Source: Symbiodinium sp. CCMP2592 (lineage: Eukaryota > Sar > Dinophyceae > Suessiales > Symbiodiniaceae). Taken from it: DNA of 64,000 bases. This document shows, in pieces, positions 17,569 through 27,440 of the stretch. Every line of letters starts with the position of its first letter. The first letter of the stretch is position 1. The stretch lies in the NCBI GenBank assembly GCA_905221615.1, contig CAJNDT010004546.1:427501-491500 (forward strand). The letters are read 5' to 3'. The translations under genes and the position numbers were made by a program. The notes under the pieces were generated by a model. That model was given only the letters and a program-made list of their open reading frames with translations, ran no database searches and had not been told where the DNA came from.

Positions 17569-18258
17569 ATGCGCGTATCCAGTCAATCCAGCAACAAGCG
17601 TCGCTTGAGTACAGAATCAGTGCGCATCTTGGGACTGTACGAGTCTTGGCTACTTTACATGAGCCCTATGATCAGCATGCGTCCGGCATCAGTGTTTCCA
17701 ATGGAAGCACAAGCGGATGCCAGTGCCCAAGGTCAGCGGGCTTGCATTGGTGGGTTCGTGTCACATCCTTCACTAGGCCAAAGGTGGTTCAGGGAAGAAT
17801 TCACGTATGAGAACATTCAGCAAGATATGCAGCTTGACATTGCGTGCTATGAAGCGCTCGCTCAAGGGGCGCTGATTATCGCATCTTCAGCCTTGATACC
17901 TTGCTCTAGAATCAAGCTTCGGACGGTCTCAGACAACAGTGGAGCCGAAGCAGGTGTGAACGCATCTTTTACGACTTCACGCCCACTTGCATATTTCCTT
18001 GAACGCATTTCTCTGCTTGCCGCAGTTTACCGTACCACTTTGGATGTTTCCCATATCCCAGGGGAGAAAAACACCAAAGCAGATGCACTTTCAAGACCGG
18101 GTGAACACGAGATTCCCCCAGATTGCCTCGATGTTGATCGCATCAGGATTCGTCTCAGTGATCTTTGGCTGCCTAGACCAGCCATTTCCATTTCGCCAAG
18201 CGACGCTTCGCTGGCTTGGACCGTGCGAGCCCCGGGAGTGCCGAACAACCTCACATAA
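17569..18258 (+). pseudogene. YR-type RNase H fragment (YR-B)
   Basis: About 229 codons with the YR-retroelement RNase H signature: ADASAQGQRACIGGF (first Asp), YEALAQGAL (Glu position), SDNSGAEAGVNASF (Asp) and HIPGEKNTKADALSR (His, Asp). The stretch GAEAxxNxxFTTxxPLA is shared with the YR-C fragment, so both derive from one family. RT and everything upstream are absent, so this cannot be a working gene. The stop lies 43 bases before the terminal repeat. Confidence 0.65.
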
Positions 18259-18300
18259 TTTTGGGCGTTTCGGGAGCGAGGTTGCTGGGTAGATCTATTT

Positions 18301-18473
18301 GGGCAAAACTCAGCCACCCATCAACCTGCATGCTTCGGGTCTCACTCGCGACGACATGTGAGACAAATCGGCACTCCTGGAAAATACCTCAGACTACATG
18401 CGATGCTTTGTTGCACTTCAGCTTAAAGCCTTCGGCATTCCGCTAGCAAGCACAACTAAACCTATAGAACGTT
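18301..18473 (+). repeat. YR-B terminal direct repeat B1
   Basis: 173 bases repeated at 18844-19016 with a single visible difference (TTTGTTGCAC versus TTTGTCGCAC) and a constant 543-base offset. Confidence 0.85.
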
Positions 18474-18554
18474 GTGTGTATTTATTCACATATGTTTTAT
18501 AGTTTATGTGTGCGAAACATTTTGGCTCAGCTAACCAGTTGTGCTTGCTAGCGG
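18440..18554. repeat. 18-bp perfect inverted repeat across the B1/A2 border
   Basis: CCGCTAGCAAGCACAACT at 18440-18457 pairs without mismatch with its reverse complement at 18537-18554, leaving a 79-bp AT-rich loop. The left arm is also present in B2 (18983-19000), but the right arm is not repeated there. Confidence 0.75.
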
Positions 18555-18843
18555 ATTCGAAAAACCTCACCCTCCCACCCAGTTTCACTCGTCTCACAAG
18601 GCATTGGCCAACAAGCAAGGTCCAAGCGTTTAAACATGGGTTATCCTATTCGAAGCCTTGTCACAGCTAGTCTCGTTTGCAGCTTCGTTTCACATCCAAC
18701 AGTATTAGTGCTCGCTTACGTCGGTCCCACAGCAGTATATTCCGCCTTTCTCAGTGCGCTTCTATCCGTTGGGTAACCACGGTCATCACTCGAGTGTTCG
18801 TCTTCTTCTTTTCCGTGCTACTGCTGTAACAGTTGTGATGGGC
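18474..18843 (+). repeat. YR-B A2 spacer
   Basis: 370 bases with no gene. Its first part contains the right arm (18537-18554) of an 18-bp perfect inverted repeat whose left arm lies in B1 (18440-18457). Confidence 0.5.
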
Positions 18844-19016
18844 GGGCAAAACTCAGCCACCCATCAACCTGCATGCTTCGGGTCTCACTCGCGACGACAT
18901 GTGAGACAAATCGGCACTCCTGGAAAATACCTCAGACTACATGCGATGCTTTGTCGCACTTCAGCTTAAAGCCTTCGGCATTCCGCTAGCAAGCACAACT
19001 AAACCTATAGAACGTT
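18844..19016 (+). repeat. YR-B terminal direct repeat B2
   Basis: Second copy of 18301-18473. Identity ends exactly at 19016; from 19017 a coiled-coil coding frame runs on without a start codon, showing that this border cuts another element. Confidence 0.85.
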
Positions 19017-21000
19017 CAAGAAAACTGCAGAAGAATTGGCAGAAGAGGCTGAAAGGTTGAAGAAGCCGAAGGAAGCTAACTTCGCAGCGTTGGAGCAAAG
19101 AAATGTTCGGATACCTGAAGACATCCAGGAAAAGATAAGAGAACAAGGAGAGATCATGGATGAAAAGCTGCAGCAGCTGGAAGAGATGAAAGCAGCAGCC
19201 AAAGAAAGAAGAGCAGAGGTACGAGCAGAAGCGGATAGAGTTGCGGAGAAAGCAGAAGAAGAGAAGCCTCAGGAAGAAGAGAAGCCTCATGAAGAAGAGA
19301 AGCCAATGGAAGAAGAAAAAGAAAAGCCAAAAGAAGAAGAGAAGCAAGAAGAGGAGAAGCAAGAAGAAGAGAAGAAAGAAGAGGAGAAGCAAGAAGAAGA
19401 GAAGAAAGAAGAAGAGAAGCAAGAAGAAGAGAAGAAAGAAGATGCCGAAGAAGCGGTAGTTCAATCCTCTGACGAGGAAAACCGCGAGGCAATGGAAGCC
19501 CTCAGAAGTGGTTTCAACGTAGACACAATGTCTATATTCCCAACAGTTATGGGACAGCTGAACGTCGAAAGCATTCGGCGATCAATGCCAACAACGGTTC
19601 TAGAAAGAGAATTCGTGATGTGGCAAGAGCAGATAAGACGCCCCGTCTCAAGACTCCCATCGGGGTACGGTTTAAGGACCACAGAGCTTTTAGCAAAAGT
19701 GGAAGACAACATGCACGAGTTTATGGAGAGCATGTCCGTGCTCACAGAGGACAAACGAAAAGCTGAAGAAGCTTACAAGCAAGCCCGAGAAGAGATGGAT
19801 CGATATGAGCAAGAACTCAAGCAAGAAATGAAAGAAAAGCTCGAGTCTAAGATGAAGAAAGTGCGAGAACTCGAAGAAGATGCAGTCGCAGCAAGAGGAG
19901 ATGTTGAGAACACAAGCAATGTGAGAAGTGCTTTACAGCAACTAGGAGAAGTCGTGCAGACGGCAGACAAGCTACTGTCAGCTCTAAGCGAAGAGTTCAA
20001 AAGCCTAGATCTGTACACAAGACCAAAGCCAGATGAAGAGAAGGAGCGACAAGCCCTAGCAAAGCTGATGGCGTCGATCAAGAGAAAAAGCGAGGCAGGC
20101 AACCCAACAACGCCAACAGCAAAGATAAAGGCAATGCCAAAGAGAGTGCCAAGCGTTCTCAGGGGAGGACCGACAATTTCTGAAGAAGAGAGAAAGGCAG
20201 CGAATTCCAAGGAGAAGCAGCTAGCGTTGAAGCAAAAGCTAAGAGAGCAGTACAAAGAGGCGACAGACGACTCGATTGAAAAGGCAGTGAAGGCAAAGTT
20301 GGATCACAGCAAGGAGAAGCCAAGCGAGCCAGAAGGGACACCACCGAAGAAGCAGGTGAACCCATATTGGCTGAAAGATCCAAAAGAAGAGTCATTCAAG
20401 AAGGCCAAGTACATGCACTGCTTTTACTGCAAGGCGACGGACAAGCATAAGGCTCCGGAATGCCCGGAAATGGAGAAAGCTGTCAAAATGTTCTACAACG
20501 GCGAAAGGCCCGACAGCAGCAATACCGAACGCAAGATTTTCTGCAAGGTATGTTTTCTCTACTTCCAGAACGTGTCCTATCGTTCATTCAGATATAAAGG
20601 CTGGGGCACCCATACCCCAGACATCTGCAAGTACAAGGACAGTGTCAGAACCTACCTGGAAGACAATGCATACAAGTATGAGAAGGAGCTAAAAGACTTC
20701 CAAGAGACATTTGGTTTAGGATACACGCCAAAAGACAGTTGGGGAGCAGAACCAAAGAAGTCTAAGAAAAGTGATGAAGCAAAGGCTGAAGAAAAGGTTC
20801 CAAAAGTTCCAAAGCAAGCAGAAGAAAAGGAGCCAGAGAAGAAGAAGCCAGCAGACAAGTCCAAGAGCAAGGACAAGGATAAAGAGAAGAAAGCTGAAAA
20901 GGCTGAAAAAGCTGAAAAGGAGAAGAAGCGAAAGAGCGTATCTCCGTTCGATCAAGAAAGAGCTGAGAAGCGTCAGCGAGGAGAAAAAGAGTTGATGTAA
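19017..21000 (+). CDS. Coiled-coil protein with two zinc modules (Copia-B downstream ORF, 5'-truncated)
   Basis: The frame is open from 19017; the first ATG-like start is a few codons in, but the coiled coil clearly begins upstream, so the N-terminus is lost. About 130 residues of Glu/Lys-rich heptads with an EEEKQEEEK-type repeat are followed by a ~300-residue helical middle. A basic part precedes CFYCKATDKHKAPEC (C-x2-C-x5-H-x4-C) at 20419-20463, then FCKVC...THTPDIC, a second C-x2-C-x(n)-H-x4-C group. The tail is Lys/Glu-rich with an SPFDQER end. Architecture matches the protein after RNase H in Copia-A. Function unknown; coiled coils suggest oligomers and zinc knuckles nucleic-acid binding. 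Confidence 0.55.
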
Positions 21001-21300
21001 ACTGTAAGCGGATGACGCGCAACGGTTTAAAGCAAGAGCAAAAGAACCGTGAGGGCGATTCCGCCCAGCAGCAAGAGTGAGGCTGAAATCAGCCCAGGCA
21101 ACCGTGAGGGCACTTTCGGCCCAAGGCAAAACGTTTCACCAAGAAAGCTTTAGAAGCTTGAGAGAAAAGCCACGAGGATGGAAAGATCCCACGGCAACGA
21201 CAAAAGCAAAAGCCACGTGGACGAAAGTCCCACGGCAACGTCAAAGCACTACGAGCACCACGAATGTTTCAAAAGTCAATGTCTACAAGGCTGAAAAGCC
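21001..21300 (+). other. Hairpin array in Copia-B 3' untranslated region
   Basis: Five short stem-loops of differing sequence but similar design sit in a row: GGGCG-attc-CGCCC (21053-21066), GGCTGA-aa-TCAGCC (21081-21094), GGGC-n7-GCCC (21108-21122), GGAT-n6-ATCC (21176-21189) and GTGGAC-gaaa-GTCCCAC (21217-21233). Each follows GTGAG, ACGAG or a similar lead-in. The stems vary while pairing is kept, which suggests selection on structure. Confidence 0.5.
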
Positions 21301-22437
21301 AAGAATGGACTGGTGAAAGAAAGTCCGACAGAAGTTTCCAGATTGCCGAAGTGCAAGAATGGACTACATCGCGAAAAGCGACGTGAAGAAAAAGTGAGTG
21401 CGCAATTTTAGCAGTGACTTAGTTTCCGAGTGAGTCCATGCCAATCGTGTGTGGAATGGAAATTCGCAAATCTGCTATAGGACATCTGAAGATTGAGGAT
21501 GAAGACCAAAGGAAGAAAAGGATAAAGATGTTCAACAAGTGCTCAAAGAAGCGTGCGAGAAGAGAAGATGAAGCTCACAGGAGCATGCGAAAACTGTGGT
21601 AGAAGTAGGAAAAGTTTCACAAGGATCACGTGACACGACAAAGCTGTGTACGTGATGAGGGCGTAACAGATAGTTCAATTTTCCCTCATGCCCATTTACA
21701 TACAGGAATCCAGTGTTTCACCGCAGGTCAAACGTAGGCTCAAGACAGCCCGACAGCGGAGCAGCAAGTGAGAAAAGAATCCAAGCTCGCGCCGTGGTTG
21801 TAACAAGGACACTGGTTTAAGGGTTTAAACTTTCAAAAAGGCAGAACGATATCTGCCGGCTAAGTCTGCAAGTCGCAGCCTGTCTCACCTGGATTTACGT
21901 AGTCTTCTTTGTCTAACTTCTTCTTTTGTACAGTTGTTTGGCTTATTGACTTTATTGTAGTTCTTGCTGGGACCGAGTGCAGCAACTGCTGTCTTTGAGG
22001 CCCGCCCACGCCAAAAAAACTGGTTTCAACCAGGATTAACAGTCAGTTCAGTTTGGAACTCAATGCGTGGTTATGCTTTTTCCATAAGGAACCTGGACTT
22101 CAATTTGTGTGTCACAATAAAGTTCTGAAAGTTCATTGTGAGATTTTTATTGAGCCAGGCACTTAACTGCACTGTTGCATTGGGATTTTTCCGGCTCCTG
22201 CTCGAGTCATCATAGGGCCACAGAACATGCATGTTGATGAATTACCGAGGCAAAGGTTCGCCAGGTGGCGGGAAACCCCGCATTCGCAATGCATGAACAT
22301 CCGATTGGAGTTTGGAAACTCGCTTGCAAGTGTATGCCGTCACCCATGTCGCCCGAGAAGAGCTCAGTAGTGTACCAAAGACCGCCATCGAATGCAAGAG
22401 ACTTGACTTGAGCGACAATTAACCGAACTGAAAAAAG
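21301..22437. other. Non-coding stretch with candidate LTR and unassigned sequence
   Basis: Copia-B tail up to the candidate LTR start at 21664, then about 500 bases of possible LTR with a GTTTAAGGGTTTAAAC palindrome-like stretch near 21818. From about 22180 to 22437 nothing recognisable is seen. Confidence 0.3.
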
Positions 22438-24378
22438 TTGATGTGGCTTCGAAAAAGACTTTTTGAGGCAGAGAAACAAGCCGCTTTGTTGGAATCGATC
22501 AACAACAGAAAAGGAAATGGATTTCTGCGGAGTCTCTCCGCCTCAACCGATCGATCTTGCCAAGTCTGCACTGTCCAAGAATTTTGGCCTACTTTTAGCT
22601 TCGCAACATTCCGAGATGCGACGAGCTGGACTTTCCACTGCAGGTGTTCCTCATTTTCATTGATTCACTTGGTCAGGCGAGTATGAGTACTTGGCATTCA
22701 GTGTTTCGCTGTGCTGCAAAAGGTGTTTTTCCGACGATCTTCATTGTTTACTCACCTGACTGGAATGATGAGCATGCTCGTTGGGTTTTGCAATTCTGCA
22801 AAGTTGCTTATGCCGCAGGCTCAGCAGTACATTTCGATGTCTCTGGTTGGAGCCACTGTTGGTCTGATCAACTTTTTCTTCATTGCATTTCCACAGGCAG
22901 CACGTTATGCAGGTGCCAGCATGTGCCTTTGAAGGAGTTGGGGGCCGTCCATGGATACTGGTCTCCTCCTCAGCCTCCTTTGCATCGCTTGGACGTTCTT
23001 GCACGTGCTCTCGGTGTCACACTGCAAATGCCACTTCCACTTACCCTCCTGCATTTGTGGAAGCATTATGCGAGATACTGTTCATTTCCAAGCTTTGCAA
23101 GTGCTCTGGTCAGTGTGCCTTTTCTTTGGAGGAGGCATGGTCGTGCATTCCAGTTAAGCCAGTGGATTCTCCACCTCATGCATGGGTGGATGGTGGGGGG
23201 CTCCACAGCCGTCCGGACTGGAGTGGTCAAGAGCGCTCAACCGACGATGTTTTCAAGTCATCGGAGGAGCATTTGTTCTCGGAAGTGGAACTTCGCGAAC
23301 TCCGCGGTCTTTTCACTACCTGGCTTGTTGTCCTCGGTTCTCAAGGATGCGGATATGTCTTTGTTCAGTGCATTGCTGAGTGGGGTTCCCACTGGCTTCA
23401 AACAGGATATTCCATTATCGGGTTGTTTCGCTCCATTTGGTCGCTCTGCTTCTGAAGATGCATTGACTGTCTGCCTTGACAATTGGCAGGGGGCCGAGGA
23501 CGACCCAGTGCTCTTCGAAGAACTGGTTCAGATTGAGGTGGACAAAGGCTGGTTGCGTTGCATTGAGTCTTTGGAAGCTGCTCGTCAAATCTGGCCCAAC
23601 GTGGCAGTGGGCAAGCTCAACATCGTGCATTCCGAGGGTCGCAAACCTCGTCTTGTGGTTGATTCTTCCATTTGTCGTACCAATGCTTCGTGTTTTATTC
23701 CTGAGCGGTCAGCACTTCCTACGTTGCAGACAATTCAAGCTTCCTGGCCACTGCGTGGGAAGCATGAACCCATGGCAGCATGGTCCCTGGATGTGCAGGC
23801 AGCACGCAAATCCATTATTAATCATTATGGTTCGCGAATCTGAGCAGGGTCTCCTTGGCATTCGAGTTGGCCCCAAGCTTTATTTCTATACAGTTTGTCC
23901 ATTCGGAGCTGCTTTTTCTGCATTCTGGTTCGCCCGCCTTGGTGCATTTTTCGTTCGTACCCTGCATCGGCTTATTTACATTGCACACTTTTTGGCAATG
24001 TATGTGGATGATTTGCTTGGCTTCCAATCTGCTTCAGTTGCCGAGATGAGTTTTTGCATTACATTATGCTTTTGTGGCGCTTTCTCCATCCCCCTGTCAT
24101 GGAACTAGTTACAGTTTGGTTGCTCCATCCGTTGGATAGGGTGGGAACATGATTTCGGTATGGGCTGTGTCTGCATTCCTGCCGACAAGCTCGAACTTTT
24201 GCACTCGGTTATTGCTGCTGCACTTCGTGGCAAATACACTGACAGGGTTACATTGAGCAAATTGTGTGGTATGCCACAATGGCTTTTCAAACTTTTTCCT
24301 CTGGCGAGGCCTTGGCTGAGGTCTCTTTACCAGGACCTCAACACACCGCGTGCAACTAACTTCAGTGTTCGACAGAAC
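22438..24378 (+). pseudogene. YR-C pol: unknown N-terminal region and reverse transcriptase
   Basis: The reading passes through several frames. Before the RT is a ~330-residue region of unknown type (SPDWNDEHARWVLQF, VDSPPHAWVDGGGLHS). RT fingers follow (RKPRLVVDSSICRTN), then after a short insertion near 23815-23830 a new frame gives ESEQGLLGIRVGPKLYF, CPFGAAFSAFWFAR and the catalytic YVDD at 24001-24012. A stop at 24106-24108 precedes a thumb-like segment (CSIRWIGWEHDFGMG) running to the Copia-A insertion. Motif order and spacing match the RT of YR-type elements. Several frame breaks make it inactive. Confidence 0.6.
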
Positions 24379-24383
24379 GATTG
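24379..24383 (+). repeat. Target-site duplication, left copy
   Basis: GATTG directly before the 5' LTR; the same five bases follow the 3' LTR at 33277-33281. Confidence 0.85.
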
Positions 24384-24591
24384 TAACAAACATTTCGCTT
24401 AAGTGTGTGTTGCCCTGTAATCCTGTAGATGAGCTGTTTGCCACATGTTTTTGTATAGCATGGAACAAATGTTCCACTGTGGTGTTTAGGCTCAAGGGAC
24501 GCACCCAAGACAGCCGTGCGCCCGAGGAAAAGTGAAGAGCGAATATCAGTGCAAAGTGAAAGGGTTTGGAACGTACCCGTAAAGCGTTTTA
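24384..24591 (+). repeat. Copia-A 5' LTR
   Basis: 208 bases starting TAACAAACATTTCG and ending AAGCGTTTTA, so the ends are TAA...TTA instead of the usual TG...CA. Differences from the 3' LTR: C/T near 24397, T/G near 24487 and A/C near 24531. Confidence 0.9.
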
Positions 24592-24602
24592 TGGTAGCGG
24601 AG
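24592..24602 (+). promoter_or_regulatory. Copia-A primer-binding site
   Basis: TGGTAGCGGAG starts immediately after the LTR and matches the complement of the 3' end of eukaryotic initiator tRNA-Met (TGGTAGCAGAG) at 10 of 11 positions, from memory of that tRNA. Initiator Met is a common Copia primer. Confidence 0.6.
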
Positions 24603-24699
24603 CTGAAGGCCAGGACCTTCGGTTGAAGAAGAGCCCAATACAAGGAGAGAAGAGCCTTGGGCCCCAGTGTCACGGAAAGTGAAGAACAGAAAAAGTTGA

Positions 24700-26062
24700 A
24701 TGGATCAACCAAGTCCAGCTGGAGACGCGGATTTACCTGTGTCCCCTGGTCACGGTGGTCAAGGAGGAGATACACCAAGTGATACGCCAATGGCGATGCC
24801 CGAAGCGGCAGGAGTTGCAGGAGGATCCCTTCAGGCCCTGATTGGGAACCTGTCTGCAGCAGCGCAAGCTTTGGCTAGTGCTGCAGGTACAGGAAGTACA
24901 AGGAGTTACGACTCTGCAGCTGAGCTGGTGAAGAGTCCGGATGTGTTTGCTCCAAAGAGTTTGGAGGAGGAAGTTTCACAGTGGCCACTGGAGTTTCAGT
25001 TTCAAAGTGTTTGTGGGCTTCATTGATCCCACCTATGCAGAAGAGTTGAAGAAAGTGGAGCTGGCACCACCAAAGCCAGCAGAGTATACCGTTGGAGAGA
25101 GAGAAAGAAGTACAAAGCTGTATGCGATACTGGCCTCATATCTTCGGAATAGGCCATTGAAGCTGTTGAAGTCAGAAGGAAGTCCAGATGGATACTCCGT
25201 GTGGAGAAGACTGTTTGAGGAGTTGGAGCCGTCGAGCCGAACACGAGGGCTGGCAATGGCTCAAGCTCTGGTGAGCTTTCCCCAGATGACGAAGGGGACG
25301 TCTATCTTAGACTATCTGCTTACCTACGAAAAACTGGTTGCAGAGTACGAAAAACTGTCCGAAGGAAAACCTTACGATGAGAATTTGAAAATCGGAACAG
25401 TGCTCAAGGGTTTGCCCAATGAGTTGAGAAAGCATATCCTGATAGGATTGACCCCTACGACGAAGTACGCAGACATCAGGAAGAAGTTGCTTGAGTATGA
25501 AAGAAGTACCCAATCGTGGAATGCGGAGAACATCTTACAGTCTTTCAATATGGAAAGCGCAACAAAGAGTACACCCTACAATGGGCCACAACCAATGGAT
25601 GTTGATCGAGTGAAAGGAAAAGGAAAAGACAAAGGAAAAGGATACGACAACAAAGGAAAAGGAGGAAAAGGAAAAGGATACGACAACAAAGGAAAAGGAG
25701 GAAAAGGAAAAGGGTACAACAACAAAGGAAAAGGAAAAGGAAAAGGATACGACAACAAAGGAAAAGGAAAAGGTGGTTATAGGAATGCGCGTGCAGTGGA
25801 CGCTGGTGGCTACGGGAAAGGGAAGTTCACAGGAGAGTGCCACATATGCGGAAAGACAGGACACAAAGCGTCTGAGTGTTGGCAGAACCAGGGAAAAGGA
25901 AAAGGAGGCAAAGGCAAAGTGAGACAGGTAGAAGAGGAAGGAAGCCACCAAGGAGATCACGAGAAGAGTTCCTCTACCTACAAAGAACGAGACCGGTCAA
26001 GTGAGACAGATCACAGCAGAAGCGGCACGACAAGCAAGACGAGTGGAGATGACAGAAGATGA
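24700..26062 (+). CDS. Copia-A gag with CCHC zinc knuckle (frameshifted)
   Basis: Starts at ATG 24700 with an Ala/Gly/Pro-rich N-terminus. A one-base shift near 24995-25005 moves the frame: the first frame reads WPLEFQF and the next carries on KVFVGFIDPTYAEEL. The capsid-like helical region (residues ~100-290) includes LEYERSTQSW. It is followed by a Gly/Lys repeat of KGKGYDNKGKGG units and a retroviral-type zinc knuckle, CHICGKTGHKASEC (C-x2-C-x4-H-x4-C), near 25840-25880. Gag packages element RNA into virus-like particles. Further small shifts at 26060-26110 break the join to protease, which in Copia elements is one polyprotein. Confidence 0.75.
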
Positions 26063-26118
26063 GGATGAAGAGCTCAACTTTGTGAGGTTGTGTCAGGAGT
26101 CAGGAGTTTGAAGAGTTA

Positions 26119-26685
26119 GTGCAAGGAGAGCTTAGAAGAGTTGAGGAGTTTGATATCTCTTCGAATGATGAAGAAGAAGAAAGCGAAGTGGAACCAACGG
26201 ATGGTTTGATGGAGTGGTACCAAGGATGGTGGTTTTTGGAAACGGAGATAGAAAGAAGTGTGAGGATGATTTCTCAAGGAAGTGATGCGCGAAGAGCAGT
26301 GAGAGAAGTGGATGCGTGTGAAGTAGTGCTCGACAGTGGAGCTGACTGCCATGTGTTGCCTATGGATTGGGCAGAAGAAGTGGGAGAAACTTCTACTTTT
26401 GAGTATCATCTGAAAGATGCACAAGGGAAAGTGATCCCAACGTTGCGTGTGAGGCAGAACGTGACGTTTGTTTCCACAAAGGAGTCTGGAAAGAAGTTGA
26501 AGATCACCGACAGTGCCGTGTGCGGCAATGTCACCCAACCTTTGCTTGCAGTAGGAAAGATGTGGAAGTTAGGTTGGGGTACGGTGAACGAGGATGGAAA
26601 GTTGTGGTTGAGGAAAGGAAGTGTTCGTATACCGATCTACTTCAAGAGGTTCCTCCATGGCGAGGATGTGCATCAGGAGACTTGA
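26119..26685 (+). CDS. Copia-A aspartic protease
   Basis: An acidic lead-in (SSNDEEEESE) precedes EVVLDSGADCHVLP, the active-site D-S-G-A motif of retropepsins, near 26325-26360. A second structural strand, ITDSAVCGNVTQPLLAVGKM, carries the hydrophobic-Gly pattern of the distal loop. It would cleave the gag-pol polyprotein. The frame ends at 26685 through a small shift; the next segment (RRLEEEEMKVQPV) begins in another frame at once. Confidence 0.7.
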   Translation: MQGELRRVEEFDISSNDEEEESEVEPTDGLMEWYQGWWFLETEIERSVRMISQGSDARRAVREVDACEVVLDSGADCHVLPMDWAEEVGETSTFEYHLKDAQGKVIPTLRVRQNVTFVSTKESGKKLKITDSAVCGNVTQPLLAVGKMWKLGWGTVNEDGKLWLRKGSVRIPIYFKRFLHGEDVHQET

Positions 26686-27397
26686 AGAAGAGGAGATGAA
26701 GGTGCAGCCAGTGAGGCTGGAAAGAGAACTGAAGAATGAGCTGAAGAGCAAAGAGGATGAAGATGGATGGTTTGTGCTGAATGATGGCACACCTGCAAGG
26801 TTTGATTGGTACATGGGGAAGACGTTTGACCCAACAGGTCAGTTTCCCAACAGGCTCTACGAAGGAGAAGGAGATGAAGGAGATTATTTCCCTTACCGAA
26901 CAACCTTGCTGGGAAAGCTGAAAAGAAGTGGAGAAAGAGTGTTGAATGAAGTGGATTGGAAGAGTATGGATTTCTTTGAGTGTCCTCAAGACAGGTTTGA
27001 GGTGATGGTCACCTTGTTGGAAAAAGGAATGAAGGAACCGAGTGACTATGGGTTACTCACGAATTTGGAAGAGCTCGAAAGAGAGCTGGCACAAGAAGGA
27101 GTGCCAATGGAGGTCACGGGAACCTCCACAAGTTCGAAAGATAAGAAGGAGAGTGAGAAAGAGGAACCGAAGAGAGGAGTTCCAGTGATAGGTGAAGATG
27201 AAGAAGAAGTGACGGTGATTGGACCAATGAAGTTGACACGCCAGAGCGAGTTGAAAGAGATGAAAGCGGCGTGCAAGTCTCTGCATATCTCCAAGAATGG
27301 ATCGAAAGAGATTTTGTGGAAGAGATTGAAGAAAGAAGTTGCGTTGAGCAAAGTGAAGGCTCAAGCCCAAATCTCTGAAGACATTAGGAATCATTAG
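26686..27397 (+). CDS. Copia-A protease-integrase linker with SAP-like domain
   Basis: After an unassigned segment (DGWFVLNDGTPARFDWYMG) the C-terminal ~45 residues read SELKEMKAACKSLHISKNG then SKEILWKRLKKEV, with the Leu-x3-Leu, central Gly and Leu-x2-Arg-Leu pattern of SAP domains, small two-helix DNA-binding modules. The domain lies near 27238-27340, just before integrase, where it could tether the pre-integration complex to chromatin; that is inference. A frame shift at 27390-27400 separates it from integrase. Confidence 0.45.
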
Positions 27398-27440
27398 GAA
27401 GGAGTTTGAGAGAGAGCCAATTCCAGAGGCTCTGCCGGCT

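Larger units (their letters stand above)
17514..19016 (+). mobile_element. YR-B: 3' remnant of a YR retrotransposon
   Basis: Holds an RNase H segment followed by a 173-bp direct repeat present twice around a 370-bp spacer, the same layout as YR-A and YR-C but with unrelated repeat sequence. The 5' part is missing and replaced by the LINE-A 3' end. The 3' border at 19016 abuts a Copia-B coding frame. Confidence 0.65.
19017..22180 (+). mobile_element. Copia-B: 3' fragment of a Copia-like element
   Basis: Contains a coiled-coil/zinc ORF, a non-coding tail with short hairpins, and at 21654-21663 a purine-rich GATGAGGGCG directly followed by TAACAG. In Copia-A the polypurine tract is likewise followed at once by an LTR beginning TAAC, so 21664 is a candidate 3' LTR start. 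No 5' LTR is left to prove it. The right end is approximate. Confidence 0.45.

Noticed and set aside
18518-18529. CATTTTGGCTCA, a 12-base match to the 3' part of the dinoflagellate spliced leader
   Set aside because: Only 12 of 22 bases match, it is inside the YR-B spacer, and no full or tandem leader relic accompanies it.
24481-24500. GGCTCAAG in the Copia-A LTR as a spliced-leader remnant
   Set aside because: An 8-base match is expected by chance.
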